The notes beneath the pieces are model-generated. The model was given only the letters and a program-made list of their open reading frames with translations, did no database searches and was not told the origin of the DNA. Shown one piece after another: positions 1 through 8,613 of a stretch of 64,000 nucleotides of DNA. The position numbers and the translations under genes are program-made. This DNA comes from Clostridiales bacterium. GTDB lineage: Bacteria; Bacillota; Clostridia; Christensenellales; Borkfalkiaceae. Positions within the stretch are counted from its first letter, which is position 1; each line of letters opens with the position of its first letter. The stretch is taken from positions 1 to 64,000 of the forward strand of contig DPQQ01000005.1 in the NCBI GenBank assembly GCA_003538975.1, in the 5' to 3' direction.

Positions 1-911
1 GTAATAAAATTACTCTGATTTGTCACGATTTGCGGATCTATGGTCACTGGAAATTCTCTTCCTTCTTCATTTATCCACTCTTCGCTCGCCACTACCGTAA
101 ACTTATATTCCTCTCCTTTCGTCTCTACTTCGTAATATACTTCTTCGCTCGTTTCTCCCTTCGCGTCATACATATACGGACTCGGTATCCTCAGCTCCGT
201 TTTTGTATCCGTCCCGCCGTATTTATTGCCTTGTTCGCTATATAATTCCAGACTCTCGTTATCTTCTGACAATCTTACTTTTAATCCTTTCGCCTTTAAC
301 TCGAATACATATCTGTAACTCCCGGACTTTTCCCTTACTATTATGTTCTCTTTTATTCCGTTCCCTCTTATACTGTATTCGAGATCGGTATCCTTTTCTA
401 CGTTCTTATATATCGCTTCGCTGCCCGATCTTTCTTCTTTGTTCTTTATCGTAAGTTCCGTTTTATCCGTTCCTTCCATAGCATAACTTACTATCCCTTC
501 TTTCCCGAGATATTCCCACGTTACGCTTTTATAAGGATTGCTGTTATCCGTAACGGACACCTTCTTTCCGCTGCCTACCTTAGATACGCTCGTACTATAT
601 CTCCCGCCTTTACTTTCGTACGTATCCGCTTTTTCTTCCAGCGTATTGTCTATGGCTTCCCATTCTTTCTTTTCTTCGTCGTAATAATTTATCGGTTGAG
701 AACTGAATACCGATTTAGCGGTGCCGTTGTTTAATATGTAATGACGAGAATGTTCGTCCGTATTCGACTTATCTTCATACAAAATCGCAGAATCGCTATA
801 CTTTTCCGTAATTACATTCTCTTCCGCAACGCTCGCTTCTACGACATCTGTCTCTACCTTTAATTCTTCTGCCTTTGTTCCTTCTTCTTTCTTTAATTTT
901 ATTATTGACAT
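1..911 (-). CDS. DNRLRE/RHS-type large protein, N-terminal part (cut by window edge)
   Basis: The frame opens at an ATG (complement of 909-911) behind an AAGGAG Shine-Dalgarno and stays open to base 1, so about 303 residues of a longer protein are visible. The text contains a YYDEEKKEWEAIDNTL stretch and ends in EFPVTIDPQIV. Both are typical of the beta-rich region that precedes DNRLRE domains in Firmicutes RHS-repeat or wall-associated proteins. No signal peptide is present; the N-terminus is charged (many K and E). It is the last visible gene of the operon that starts near 8988, 44 bases after the 249-residue gene. Family knowledge suggests a long extracellular or toxin-type protein, but the diagnostic C-terminus is outside the window. 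An acylation or modification target for the upstream enzymes is only an inference. Confidence 0.6.
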   Translation of the reverse strand, partial: MSIIKLKKEEGTKAEELKVETDVVEASVAEENVITEKYSDSAILYEDKSNTDEHSRHYILNNGTAKSVFSSQPINYYDEEKKEWEAIDNTLEEKADTYESKGGRYSTSVSKVGSGKKVSVTDNSNPYKSVTWEYLGKEGIVSYAMEGTDKTELTIKNKEERSGSEAIYKNVEKDTDLEYSIRGNGIKENIIVREKSGSYRYVFELKAKGLKVRLSEDNESLELYSEQGNKYGGTDTKTELRIPSPYMYDAKGETSEEVYYEVETKGEEYKFTVVASEEWINEEGREFPVTIDPQIVTNQSNFI

Positions 912-955
912 CTCTTTTCTCCTTATTTTTCTCTGATGGTAAAATGATATTTAAT

Positions 956-1705
956 TCAGCTTTTTCCGTCTTTTCTTGCCCATGATTCTCTTTCTTTTTG
1001 TCTTTCTTCTTCCGACTGCCATCTTTTGTTTATTAATGAATAATAATCAACTGATTTTTTCTCTTCCTTTATTTTTTTTGTTTGTTTTTCGTTTTCTTTT
1101 TTTAATTCGTTCATTTGTTCATTTTCCTCCTTTTTATATTGTTTTTCGTCATTTTCTAAAGTTATCGCCATTATATGCGTCAACATATTACAGGGCAAAA
1201 TAATTTCTTTTATTTTTTTGCTTTTATCAATCTCGCAACACATATGGTGAAGATAAGCTATATGATTAACCGCTCCTGAAGTTATTGTTTTTACTATTGT
1301 CGATATGTTTTCGCCAAACATATCTCTTCTCTTAAAATCCGCCGTATATCTATGTCCCCAATCAATGAAAGAAAGCTTTACTCTCTCTTCACTTGAATCG
1401 CCATATACGATTTTTATAAATTCGAGGAAATCACCCCAATAAGCAAAACCGATAAAATGCAGTTTCGTTGCCGTTTCGTTTATCTCTATTTTTTGTCCGT
1501 TGCATATTATATTGTCATTTTCTCCGAACAAAAACAAAAAATCAACGCCGTCCGCTTTTTCATTTTTCTTTAATTTTAAATCGGGTTTCAATATACAAAT
1601 ATTATCTAAACCGAATTCTTCGCCACCTTTAACTTCTGGTAATCCGGAATAAACAATTCTATGATTGAAATAGGTTTTAATATCTATCGGTTTGAAGTAA
1701 CTCAT
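956..1705 (-). CDS. Beta-sandwich (carbohydrate-binding-like) protein with coiled-coil tail
   Basis: 249 residues. Residues 1-150 follow a pattern I associate with galactose-binding-like beta-sandwich domains: IDIKTYFNHR near the start, then ENDNIICNGQKI, then LHFIGFAYWGD and LSFIDWGHR. The same DNI-C-GQ ... SF-DW spacing occurs in secreted glycosidase accessory domains. Residues 185-249 are rich in K and E and look like a coiled coil or a disordered tail. There is no signal peptide and no obvious catalytic residue. The start overlaps the upstream acyltransferase gene by 29 bases and has its own AGGAAGAGAG ribosome site, so translation is probably coupled. The role is unknown; recognition of a sugar or of the large protein encoded next is an inference. 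Confidence 0.5.
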   Translation of the reverse strand: MSYFKPIDIKTYFNHRIVYSGLPEVKGGEEFGLDNICILKPDLKLKKNEKADGVDFLFLFGENDNIICNGQKIEINETATKLHFIGFAYWGDFLEFIKIVYGDSSEERVKLSFIDWGHRYTADFKRRDMFGENISTIVKTITSGAVNHIAYLHHMCCEIDKSKKIKEIILPCNMLTHIMAITLENDEKQYKKEENEQMNELKKENEKQTKKIKEEKKSVDYYSLINKRWQSEEERQKERESWARKDGKS

Positions 1706-2642
1706 ATTTTGCTCTCTCTTCCTTTAAAAAAGCGTATACCTTATTCTCATTTGCTTCTATTTCGTCAAGCTTTTTCAAAACAATATCTCTTCTCTTTTTT
1801 AAGTATTCATAATTGATTTGAGCTCTGACTTTCCAAAATACGGATAATAAATTATAATATCCGCTCATCAGCGCCGTAATATCATCCTTTCCTTCATGTT
1901 CATCCCTGAATATTTCCATTTCGGAAAGAATAAGGTAAAATTCCCTGATATTTATAAGATATAAGATGATTTCGTCGATTTTTTCATCTATTTTATAGAA
2001 ATCACTTTTAAGCATCATTCTTAGATTATCAAGATTTTTTAAAGCATATTCTCTGTTGTGATTTAATTTTTCGTTGTCGAACGAATTCCAAAAATCGTAT
2101 TTTTCGCTTTTTTTGACTTTTTCGAGAATATAACACGAAAGTCTTCTTTTAAGAACACCCTTTCTGTACATTTTATTTGCATAAAGTATATTCTCCAAAG
2201 AAACGATTTTTTCGGTGTAATCCATACTGTTGCGGTATTGATGATCTACTATATTTAGCGTTTCTTTTTCTAAGTCGTATCCGTAAACGAGTATGTAATG
2301 AGCCATATGCTGGATTTTGTAAGAATCGGGACGGCTTTCCAGATAAAAACAATCCACGCCGACTATCAGCGGATTACCGGCATCAATACTTTTTATCAAC
2401 TTCGATTTATCGATATTGCAATATTTCCTTTTGTATCCAAACGTTTTTTCAAGTTTGCTTTCGTCAAGTTCTCCTCCGCCGCCAACGACATAGTTATCGT
2501 TTATCAACGTTATTGCGTTAAGTAAAACTTGTTCTTTTTTTATTCCGAAACACGACAAGCCGGAAATAAGCTGATGATAATAGCAACTTCGAAAAAAAAA
2601 GTCGTTAAACGGTATTATTCCTTCTATTTTATTTTTTTTCAT
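1677..2642 (-). CDS. BtrH-like cysteine acyltransferase, copy 1
   Basis: 321 residues. The first 140 residues match the layout of the butirosin BtrH N-terminal domain, a papain-like fold that moves an acyl group from an acyl carrier protein to an amine. The candidate triad is Cys20 (FFRSCYYHQL), His115 (MAHYILVYGYD) and Asp133 (NIVDHQY). Residues 180-321 are helical and charged. It overlaps the second carrier-protein gene by 14 bases, which supports carrier-dependent chemistry. The assignment rests on motif order and neighbours; a cysteine peptidase of similar fold is the main alternative. The substrate is unknown. Confidence 0.6.
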   Translation of the reverse strand: MKKNKIEGIIPFNDFFFRSCYYHQLISGLSCFGIKKEQVLLNAITLINDNYVVGGGGELDESKLEKTFGYKRKYCNIDKSKLIKSIDAGNPLIVGVDCFYLESRPDSYKIQHMAHYILVYGYDLEKETLNIVDHQYRNSMDYTEKIVSLENILYANKMYRKGVLKRRLSCYILEKVKKSEKYDFWNSFDNEKLNHNREYALKNLDNLRMMLKSDFYKIDEKIDEIILYLINIREFYLILSEMEIFRDEHEGKDDITALMSGYYNLLSVFWKVRAQINYEYLKKRRDIVLKKLDEIEANENKVYAFLKEERAKYELLQTDRY

Positions 2643-2865
2643 TTATCTTTTTCTCTACTCCTTTTATAATATCTTCGACTGTTTTCCAATCGGAAACGCT
2701 CAATTCGTCGATTTCGAACTCAACCGAAAATATTTTTTCTATTTCCACGATTGCGCCTACGAAGGACAAGCTGTCTAAACTTAATAATTTAAGTTCGCTT
2801 TCAGGGGTAACGTCTTCTTTTATAGCGCAGGCTTTTTGTATTACTTTTATTATTTTATCTTTCAT
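2629..2865 (-). CDS. Acyl carrier protein 2
   Basis: 78 residues, acidic and helical, with the phosphopantetheine site at Ser32 in SLDSLSF, the usual DSL motif of carrier proteins. It differs clearly from the other carrier protein in this operon (4118-4351), so this is not a simple recent duplication. The start overlaps the ligase stop by four bases (ATGA) and the stop overlaps the next acyltransferase by 14 bases. It presumably carries the acyl group loaded by the AMP-forming ligase and hands it to the BtrH-like protein encoded next. A phosphopantetheinyl transferase gene is not visible in the window and must act in trans. Confidence 0.85.
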   Translation of the reverse strand: MKDKIIKVIQKACAIKEDVTPESELKLLSLDSLSFVGAIVEIEKIFSVEFEIDELSVSDWKTVEDIIKGVEKKINEKK

Positions 2866-4121
2866 ATTCTTTTCTTTTTTCCGCTTGCAGTCCTTGCTAT
2901 AATCGTAACTTTTTCTATTTTATCCGGTATAACGTTTCTATTCAGTAAATGAACCAGTCTTTTTCTTAACTCGCTTTCATCTATATTCCCGGTATATTTA
3001 AGCCGAATTATTGTGCCTTTTTCGTTCTTTTCGCCGTAAACAACGCAATCGGTTACTTCGCCGCACTTTCTGACGGCATTTTCAATTTCTTCAGGATATA
3101 TATTTATTCCGGATCTTATAAGCATCCCGTCGTTTCTTCCTTCAATGTAAAGATATCCTTCGGAATCAAATCTAGCCCGGTCTCCGGTATATAGCCATCC
3201 ACCGTTTATTTTTGCAGTTGTTCTTTCAATATCGTTATAATAGCCAAGCATAACGCTGTCTGATTTTACTGCGAGTTCTCCTCCTACGATTTTTATATTT
3301 ACATCGCCTATAGGTTTTCCGACGCTACCGGCTTTGCGGATAAAATCGCACGGCAACAAAGCGCTTACCCTCGGACTGTGTTCCGTTAACCCGTATACGC
3401 TATAAAACTTAACGTCGGGGAAACTGTTCGCTATACGGATTGCCGTGGTTGCCTGTAAAATTTCTCCACTGATTACACCTGTTTTAAGCGTCGTTTTTTT
3501 GCCTTTGTTTTCTGAAGATAAAATCGCATATAAAGTAGGCGTCGCACAAAAAATCTCGATTTTGTTTTTTTCAAAATATGAGAGCATTCTGCGAGGCATA
3601 AAAGATTCTTCATAAAAATATATCTTTTTTCCGTGACACAACGCAAACAACAATTCCCCCGTCAAAACCGCTATATGGACAAGAGGACGTCCTATGCAAA
3701 TTGTTTCTGCGCCGTTTGTGTCAAAATATGAATTTATATATTCGAGATTCGATATTATGTTTTTATGAGTAAGCATCACCCCTTTCGGTTTTCCTCCCGT
3801 TCCGCTGGTAAACATTACAAAAGCCAAATCAGGATCTATTTCTTTATTATTTGTATCACTTACGATTTTTCTGACATAATCGTAATTTTTCTCTCCGTAT
3901 TCTCTTGTTACGGGAACCGCCGTTTTTCCGGAAGCAATACATTTTAATATGTTAACCGCAAGTTCTTCTTTCGTTGCTCCTTCGCACAATTCCAGGCTGT
4001 TTTTTTCGGTATTTTTTTCATAAAAAGAATAAATATCTTTATATGTTATACCGGAATTCGCAAAAGCGATTTTATTGTCGTAATATTTAATTTTTTCTTT
4101 CAGATATTGCCAAAGAGTCAT
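2862..4121 (-). CDS. AMP-forming acyl-CoA/ACP ligase (ANL superfamily)
   Basis: 419 residues, shorter than the usual 500 or more because the N-terminal part is reduced. Visible motifs: the P-loop-like MFTSGTGGKPKGVM around residues 104-117, YGLTEHSP, the LYTGDRARFD core hinge region, and a C-terminal TASGKKKRI holding the catalytic lysine region. These are the standard adenylation signatures, so the protein should activate a carboxylic acid as acyl-AMP and load it onto a carrier thiol. It sits between two carrier-protein genes and overlaps each by four bases, so it may load both. No condensation or ketosynthase gene is nearby, which suggests one building block is transferred rather than a chain being assembled. 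Confidence 0.85.
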   Translation of the reverse strand: MTLWQYLKEKIKYYDNKIAFANSGITYKDIYSFYEKNTEKNSLELCEGATKEELAVNILKCIASGKTAVPVTREYGEKNYDYVRKIVSDTNNKEIDPDLAFVMFTSGTGGKPKGVMLTHKNIISNLEYINSYFDTNGAETICIGRPLVHIAVLTGELLFALCHGKKIYFYEESFMPRRMLSYFEKNKIEIFCATPTLYAILSSENKGKKTTLKTGVISGEILQATTAIRIANSFPDVKFYSVYGLTEHSPRVSALLPCDFIRKAGSVGKPIGDVNIKIVGGELAVKSDSVMLGYYNDIERTTAKINGGWLYTGDRARFDSEGYLYIEGRNDGMLIRSGINIYPEEIENAVRKCGEVTDCVVYGEKNEKGTIIRLKYTGNIDESELRKRLVHLLNRNVIPDKIEKVTIIARTASGKKKRI

Positions 4122-4351
4122 AAATATTTTTCAGTTAAATTTACAAGATCTGATAAATGACGTAAACGCTCCGGATTTAAATCGTCGTCCGAGAACGTTA
4201 TTTTGAATTCATCTTCTATCGAAACTATAAGCGTCACGAGCGCAAGACTGTCTATTCCGCTTTCTTTTAGCGATTCTTCGCTTTTTATATCTGAGCCGGT
4301 ATTTTGTTTTGCTATTTCTATAATCTTTTCTTCAATATCTTTTTTATCCAT
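4118..4351 (-). CDS. Acyl carrier protein 1
   Basis: 77 residues with the phosphopantetheine attachment Ser35 in SGIDSLALV, the canonical GxDSL motif. Helix-rich and acidic, of normal carrier-protein length. It overlaps the ligase start by four bases and the preceding BtrH-like gene by eight, placing it between one acyltransferase and the ligase. With the second carrier protein it gives a symmetrical order: transferase, carrier, ligase, carrier, transferase. Each carrier may serve its adjacent transferase; that pairing is inferred from gene order only. Confidence 0.87.
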   Translation of the reverse strand: MDKKDIEEKIIEIAKQNTGSDIKSEESLKESGIDSLALVTLIVSIEDEFKITFSDDDLNPERLRHLSDLVNLTEKYL

Positions 4352-5171
4352 TTTTAAGAACCTCTGCTATTTTCTTTTCCGTTTCTACGATATATTTGCT
4401 TCCTGCATAAAATTCTTTATATGCTTCTGCTAAATCTATCTCTTCTTTTTTTAATTCTTTTAACTTACGCAGATGTATATCGAAATACATTCTGTCCATA
4501 CAGGCGGTTTCTTTATCCAAAAGCTCTTTAACGGTCTTTTTCGAAGAATAATATTTCGCTATACGCTTTCTCGATACTCTCAGAACTCCTATAACGGATT
4601 CCAATGCCGAAAGCGTACCAGGCAGTTCTTCTTCCGTGAATTTTTGTGCAGTATATTGCTCCGTTATATTATCCGGTGGAACTATCGATAGATCCCGTAA
4701 TTTGTAAATACATACTGCTCCGTCGTATACTTCGTTAAAACGCTCTTCAGTAAATACCCCTTCGGACAACGGATATTGGTTTATCCAAGCAAGATTTTTA
4801 TCTACACACACATAATGATCTTCTCTCCATGAGGCTCTTTTGTAGTCGGTAAAAAAAGAAGTGTTTACTCTTATCAGATACAAATCTTTTTCCGATTGTT
4901 CTTTTATAATTTTTTTTGCGTCTTTCGCATTGCATTTAATATAATTATGGGTAACTATACCGTATTCCTCCGCTACATCCTGAATTCTCGGTAAAAAGCA
5001 GTAATTCTGATATGTAGCACCTCTGGAAAAATCGTCAAAAGCCTGTCTTAACGATATAAATGAGTCGCTATATAATTTGATTACATCGTAATTTCTGTTA
5101 AGCCACGCAAGAAAATAGCTTTCTATACAAGATAAAGCCAATGTCTCCGATATTTCTTTTTTACCTATCAT
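4344..5171 (-). CDS. BtrH-like cysteine acyltransferase, copy 2
   Basis: 275 residues, organised like the other BtrH-like protein in the operon but very different in sequence. The candidate catalytic residues are Cys15 (LALSCIESYF), His119 (WREDHYVCVD) and Asn131 (WINQYPLSEG) where an Asp would be expected. The C-terminal 100 residues are helical and K/E-rich. It overlaps the nucleotidyltransferase gene by 11 bases and the first carrier protein by 8. Papain-like acyltransfer from an acyl carrier protein is the favoured role; a structural or inactive partner of the other copy is possible given the changed third residue. Confidence 0.5.
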   Translation of the reverse strand: MIGKKEISETLALSCIESYFLAWLNRNYDVIKLYSDSFISLRQAFDDFSRGATYQNYCFLPRIQDVAEEYGIVTHNYIKCNAKDAKKIIKEQSEKDLYLIRVNTSFFTDYKRASWREDHYVCVDKNLAWINQYPLSEGVFTEERFNEVYDGAVCIYKLRDLSIVPPDNITEQYTAQKFTEEELPGTLSALESVIGVLRVSRKRIAKYYSSKKTVKELLDKETACMDRMYFDIHLRKLKELKKEEIDLAEAYKEFYAGSKYIVETEKKIAEVLKNG

Positions 5172-6225
5172 TTTTAACCTCTTTTAAAAACCGCGCCGAT
5201 GAAAATTCACGTATACAGTCCGAAACGGACGCTGTTCTTACATAAATTTTTTTATTTTCATAATCTTTTATTTTAACGGGAGAATGTGAATATTTTTTTG
5301 AAAGTTCGGTTATTTTTTCGTCTTCGAACACTTCCCCGACTTGCTCGAGAACAGTTCCCGTTTCATGTTCGACGCCATATCTTCTTACATAACCTTCCAA
5401 AGTATTATAATTAATAAAATTTTTTTGTATGAGATAGTATATATCCGCAAGTTTATAAAGATCGAAATCCTTATTTCTCTGCGTCATAAATAATAATTCG
5501 CTTTCCTTATATTGATGCATGATTAAATGCAGAAAAAATAATTCGTCCGTAGCTGCTTTTAATGGAATTTTACCTTTTCGAATTTCCGACGACTCTACTA
5601 TCGCCGTTAATAATTCGTTTCCGACTCCAGGAACATTTCCCAATGAAAAATTTATATCTATTTCCACAAACGGAAACTCTGCGTTTCCCGTAAGCTTTAC
5701 AAACGGAGCAATTTCTCCGCGATTCATTCTTCTTTTTACGATTTCCGTTCTCGAAAATTTTCTTATACTTTTACTTTCGTAATCATATATTCCCTGTTCG
5801 AATTCCATTTCCTTAAGCAATTCGGAAACAACGGCAATATCTTCCTGCCTTACAAGTAAATCTATATCGTTAGAAACTCTTTCGCCGTCTTCGTATATAC
5901 TGTCGTTTTCTGCCGGATAATAAATATTTGATAAAACGCTCCCTTTTAACACGGAATATTTAACATCAGCTAATTTATCTGTTACGGAAACAAGCTCTTT
6001 CCGTAAAAGTTCTACTTTCCTTTTTTGTCTGAAAAAATCTTCTCTTAATTTTTTTCTTATTTTATCCGGCAAAAATACCTCGCCCTCTAACGCGCGGTTA
6101 TAAAAAAGTCCGGATATTTTATGACACGACAAAAATCCCGAAACCGCATACCAGTCGTGACATTCATAAACATTTTCACCTTTTAATACGGATATTACGT
6201 AATTTAAATCCTCTTTATCAAGCAT
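5161..6225 (-). CDS. Nucleotidyltransferase-fold protein (PF14907-like)
   Basis: 354 residues. A KGS motif near residues 94-96 is followed by SNDIDLLV with Asp120 and Asp122, the hG[GS] and DxD metal-binding arrangement of the nucleotidyltransferase superfamily as seen in the uncharacterised family PF14907. An N-terminal helical stretch includes a WYAVSGFLSCHK region. Members of this family are often found in natural-product and modified-peptide clusters, though their substrate is not established. The start and the dTMP-kinase stop share one base (TAATG), so the two are translationally coupled. Likely reaction: transfer of NMP to a hydroxyl or phosphate; target unknown. Confidence 0.7.
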   Translation of the reverse strand: MLDKEDLNYVISVLKGENVYECHDWYAVSGFLSCHKISGLFYNRALEGEVFLPDKIRKKLREDFFRQKRKVELLRKELVSVTDKLADVKYSVLKGSVLSNIYYPAENDSIYEDGERVSNDIDLLVRQEDIAVVSELLKEMEFEQGIYDYESKSIRKFSRTEIVKRRMNRGEIAPFVKLTGNAEFPFVEIDINFSLGNVPGVGNELLTAIVESSEIRKGKIPLKAATDELFFLHLIMHQYKESELLFMTQRNKDFDLYKLADIYYLIQKNFINYNTLEGYVRRYGVEHETGTVLEQVGEVFEDEKITELSKKYSHSPVKIKDYENKKIYVRTASVSDCIREFSSARFLKEVKNDR

Positions 6226-6866
6226 TAAAACACCTTCTTTTCAAGATTTTCTTTTATTACCGAAAAAGCGGTTTCGGGATCGCCACTTGTGTCGACTATC
6301 GTAAATTTTTCTTTTTTTGCCATTTTATAAAATATCTTCGATACATTACGCAATAATTTTTCATCCAGAAATCTGTCGCATTCTTCTGGTCTGCTTTTAA
6401 TACGTTTTATAGCAATATCAGGTTCCGTATACGCCAAAAAAGTAATATCCGGACGCACTATATTTTTTGCCGCGTCGAAAAACCATTTTTCTTTAAAATA
6501 TCCCCTTGCCAGCATGTTAGATAAAGACGTAAAAATATATCTGTCGCATACAACGATCTTCCCTTCCTTAAGCGCGGGAATAATAATTTCGGAACCATGT
6601 TGAATTCTGTCAGACATCGTTAAAAGCTGCACGGCTCGGTAATCTACATCTTCGTGATTTTTACAGTACATCATTTTTTGAAACAACTTTGTTTTTCTTG
6701 ACATATCGGTCGGCTGTTTTACGGACACGACTTTTTCTTCACCGATCTTTTCTCTCAAAAAGTTCTTTGTCAAATTTATCATAGTCGTCTTTCCGGCGCC
6801 GTCGGTTCCCTCGAAAACAATTAATTTCCCGGGATATGTATTACTTTTCAGTTTTAACTTCTCCAA
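6225..6866 (-). CDS. Thymidylate-kinase-like protein
   Basis: 213 residues, the usual Tmk length. Walker A FEGTDGAGKTT at residues 18-28, the DR motif in VVCDRYIFTS, and a lid region SRPEECDRFLDE are all present, so the phosphotransfer site looks intact. Its position inside an acyl-carrier/nucleotidyltransferase operon, overlapping the membrane-protein gene by 26 bases, makes it unlikely to be the housekeeping enzyme. It may phosphorylate a nucleotide or another metabolite made or used by this pathway. Substrate specificity cannot be read from sequence. Confidence 0.8.
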   Translation of the reverse strand: MEKLKLKSNTYPGKLIVFEGTDGAGKTTMINLTKNFLREKIGEEKVVSVKQPTDMSRKTKLFQKMMYCKNHEDVDYRAVQLLTMSDRIQHGSEIIIPALKEGKIVVCDRYIFTSLSNMLARGYFKEKWFFDAAKNIVRPDITFLAYTEPDIAIKRIKSRPEECDRFLDEKLLRNVSKIFYKMAKKEKFTIVDTSGDPETAFSVIKENLEKKVF

Positions 6867-7341
6867 TGTTTTTCCCCTTAAGAATTATCTTATTTATTTC
6901 TTTTTTTTCCGGTTGAAGATTCTCAATCGATTTGTTTTTTTCGTTTTTTTCAATAATCATATCAAGCGTTTTTTTAATATTTTTTAATGCCTGTTCTTCC
7001 GAAACGCTCTCTTCGTCCAATGCCTTTTTTGCGGGAAAAAGCTTTTCATATATAGCGTAAAAAGTGAGACTTAAACTACTTGAAGTCAACCACAACGTTA
7101 CAAACTCACGATTAAAAATAAAATTGCCGATAATATATTTTTCATAACAAAAAGTTAAAATAAACCCGAACATTATAGGCAAAAAAACGATAAATCTTGT
7201 GACTTTAGTATAATCGTCAAGTTTTTTTGCTAATATTTTTATGGGTATTTTGAAAATCGCCGTAACGGCATTTATTAAAAAAGCTATGATAACGGTATTT
7301 AAGCCGTATTCTGTTATTGATTCAACAATTTGTTCCATCAT
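6841..7341 (-). CDS. Small membrane protein, holin-like in size and layout
   Basis: 166 residues with three predicted membrane helices: VIIAFLINAVTAIF near residues 17-32, IVFLPIMFGFILTFCY near 50-67, and LWLTSSSLSLTFYAIY near 84-102. A charged K/E-rich cytoplasmic tail follows (residues 105-166). The start is an ATG ATG pair behind AAGGAG. Size and topology resemble phage holins, and the operon begins with a phage-type regulator and a beta-helix protein, but no endolysin gene is next to it. Function unknown; a pore, export or anchoring role is an inference. Confidence 0.45.
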   Translation of the reverse strand: MMEQIVESITEYGLNTVIIAFLINAVTAIFKIPIKILAKKLDDYTKVTRFIVFLPIMFGFILTFCYEKYIIGNFIFNREFVTLWLTSSSLSLTFYAIYEKLFPAKKALDEESVSEEQALKNIKKTLDMIIEKNEKNKSIENLQPEKKEINKIILKGKNIGEVKTEK

Positions 7342-7349
7342 ATTTCTCC

Positions 7350-8603
7350 TTAGTTTCTATATATTGATCGGATGTTTTTTTCATCGAGCTTGTCGGTAAG
7401 ATAAGTATTTTTCTCACCGGCTTGTGTTACTGTTTCTTCATAAGATACAACTCGGTTACGCGAAATTTCTCCTACTGTTTCATTTGCAAAAATTCCGCAA
7501 TCAACTATGTTTTTGATGATATTTTCACTGATTATATTATTTATGGAATCATGTCCGACCACATAAATACCGCAACCGCTCCGACATTCGGAACGATCCA
7601 TAAGTACTTCCATAATATTCCGGCTTATTATACAGTTACTGCCATCATGTTCTATTAAGCGAGCATTACGACTCGTGGAAGTAAACACATTTCCCTCTAT
7701 ATTTACGTTATTGGCATAATTTCTGACGCTTCTTCCACAAATCGTATGCGTTGCGAGAATTTTATTTCCGGATACAATCGTATAGTCGCCTTTGTTTTCA
7801 AGACCTATGCTCATTCCCGACCATTCGCCTACGATATTATTTGACGTTATGATGGTGTACAAGCCTTCATTTATAAATCCGAATGCATAAGCATGTTCTT
7901 TTTCAAGTCCTATATTATGCGTTGCGTTTGCTTTTATATTATTTCCGACAAATCTGCCGAAACGTCCGTTTGTATAAACGCCTACGGCTTTTTGTTTGCT
8001 ACCGTTACCTTTATTTACCGCATAAACAAATGTATTATGCATTGAAATACTGTTTGCCAAATAATTGTATAATCCGTATACCGAACATTCCTTTTCAAAA
8101 ATTTCGGCAAAACATTCTATTCTCAAAAAACTATTTTCCACAGATAAATTATCGGCTCGCGTTTCCATATGCGTATCGAGATTTCCGTTGTTATAAATTC
8201 CGGATATATTTAATTGTTTATCGGAATATATTTCGAAATGACAATCGTCTATTTTTAATCCGAACGCCGTATTATAAACAAGAGAAAACATACGGTTACA
8301 ATTACACGGATTCGATATATGCACTCTTACTTTCAGTCCCTTTAATACAACATTTCTGGCAGATGGAGAAATAAAAAATAAACTCCAATCGCTTGTCGTA
8401 CAATCTTTTAAATCTATTTCGATTTCGGCGGCGCTTCCGTCTATAACAATATCAGAACGTTTGATATTGATAATTCCTTTCACACATAAATGTCCCACTG
8501 TAAAAGCTCCGCTACTATTAACGTCAATTTTTATCTTTCCGTTAAGCCTGATTTCTCTTCCGTTGCTTTCGTCATTAACCTTTTGCTCTATTTCTTTTTC
8601 CAT
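7350..8603 (-). CDS. Right-handed parallel beta-helix protein
   Basis: 417 residues without a signal peptide. From about residue 45 the chain shows repeated short beta rungs with N-rich turns (for example SNNIVGEWSGMSIGLENKGDYTI, GNKILATHTI, GNVFTSTSRN, SRNIMEV, SENIIKNIV, ISRNRVVSY), the pattern of pectate-lyase-like parallel beta helices. This fold is used in polysaccharide lyases, phage tail spikes and surface adhesins. No catalytic signature stands out. It follows the regulator gene by 10 bases and precedes the membrane protein by 8. The absence of a secretion signal, together with phage-like neighbours, favours a tail-spike-like or intracellular scaffold origin. Confidence 0.6.
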   Translation of the reverse strand: MEKEIEQKVNDESNGREIRLNGKIKIDVNSSGAFTVGHLCVKGIINIKRSDIVIDGSAAEIEIDLKDCTTSDWSLFFISPSARNVVLKGLKVRVHISNPCNCNRMFSLVYNTAFGLKIDDCHFEIYSDKQLNISGIYNNGNLDTHMETRADNLSVENSFLRIECFAEIFEKECSVYGLYNYLANSISMHNTFVYAVNKGNGSKQKAVGVYTNGRFGRFVGNNIKANATHNIGLEKEHAYAFGFINEGLYTIITSNNIVGEWSGMSIGLENKGDYTIVSGNKILATHTICGRSVRNYANNVNIEGNVFTSTSRNARLIEHDGSNCIISRNIMEVLMDRSECRSGCGIYVVGHDSINNIISENIIKNIVDCGIFANETVGEISRNRVVSYEETVTQAGEKNTYLTDKLDEKNIRSIYRN

Positions 8604-8613
8604 ATTTCCTCCT

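Noticed and set aside
30..454. Open frames on the plus strand opposite the left-edge gene
   Set aside because: They are antisense to the clearly coding minus-strand frame, lack ribosome sites and have odd composition (F, R, Y-rich).
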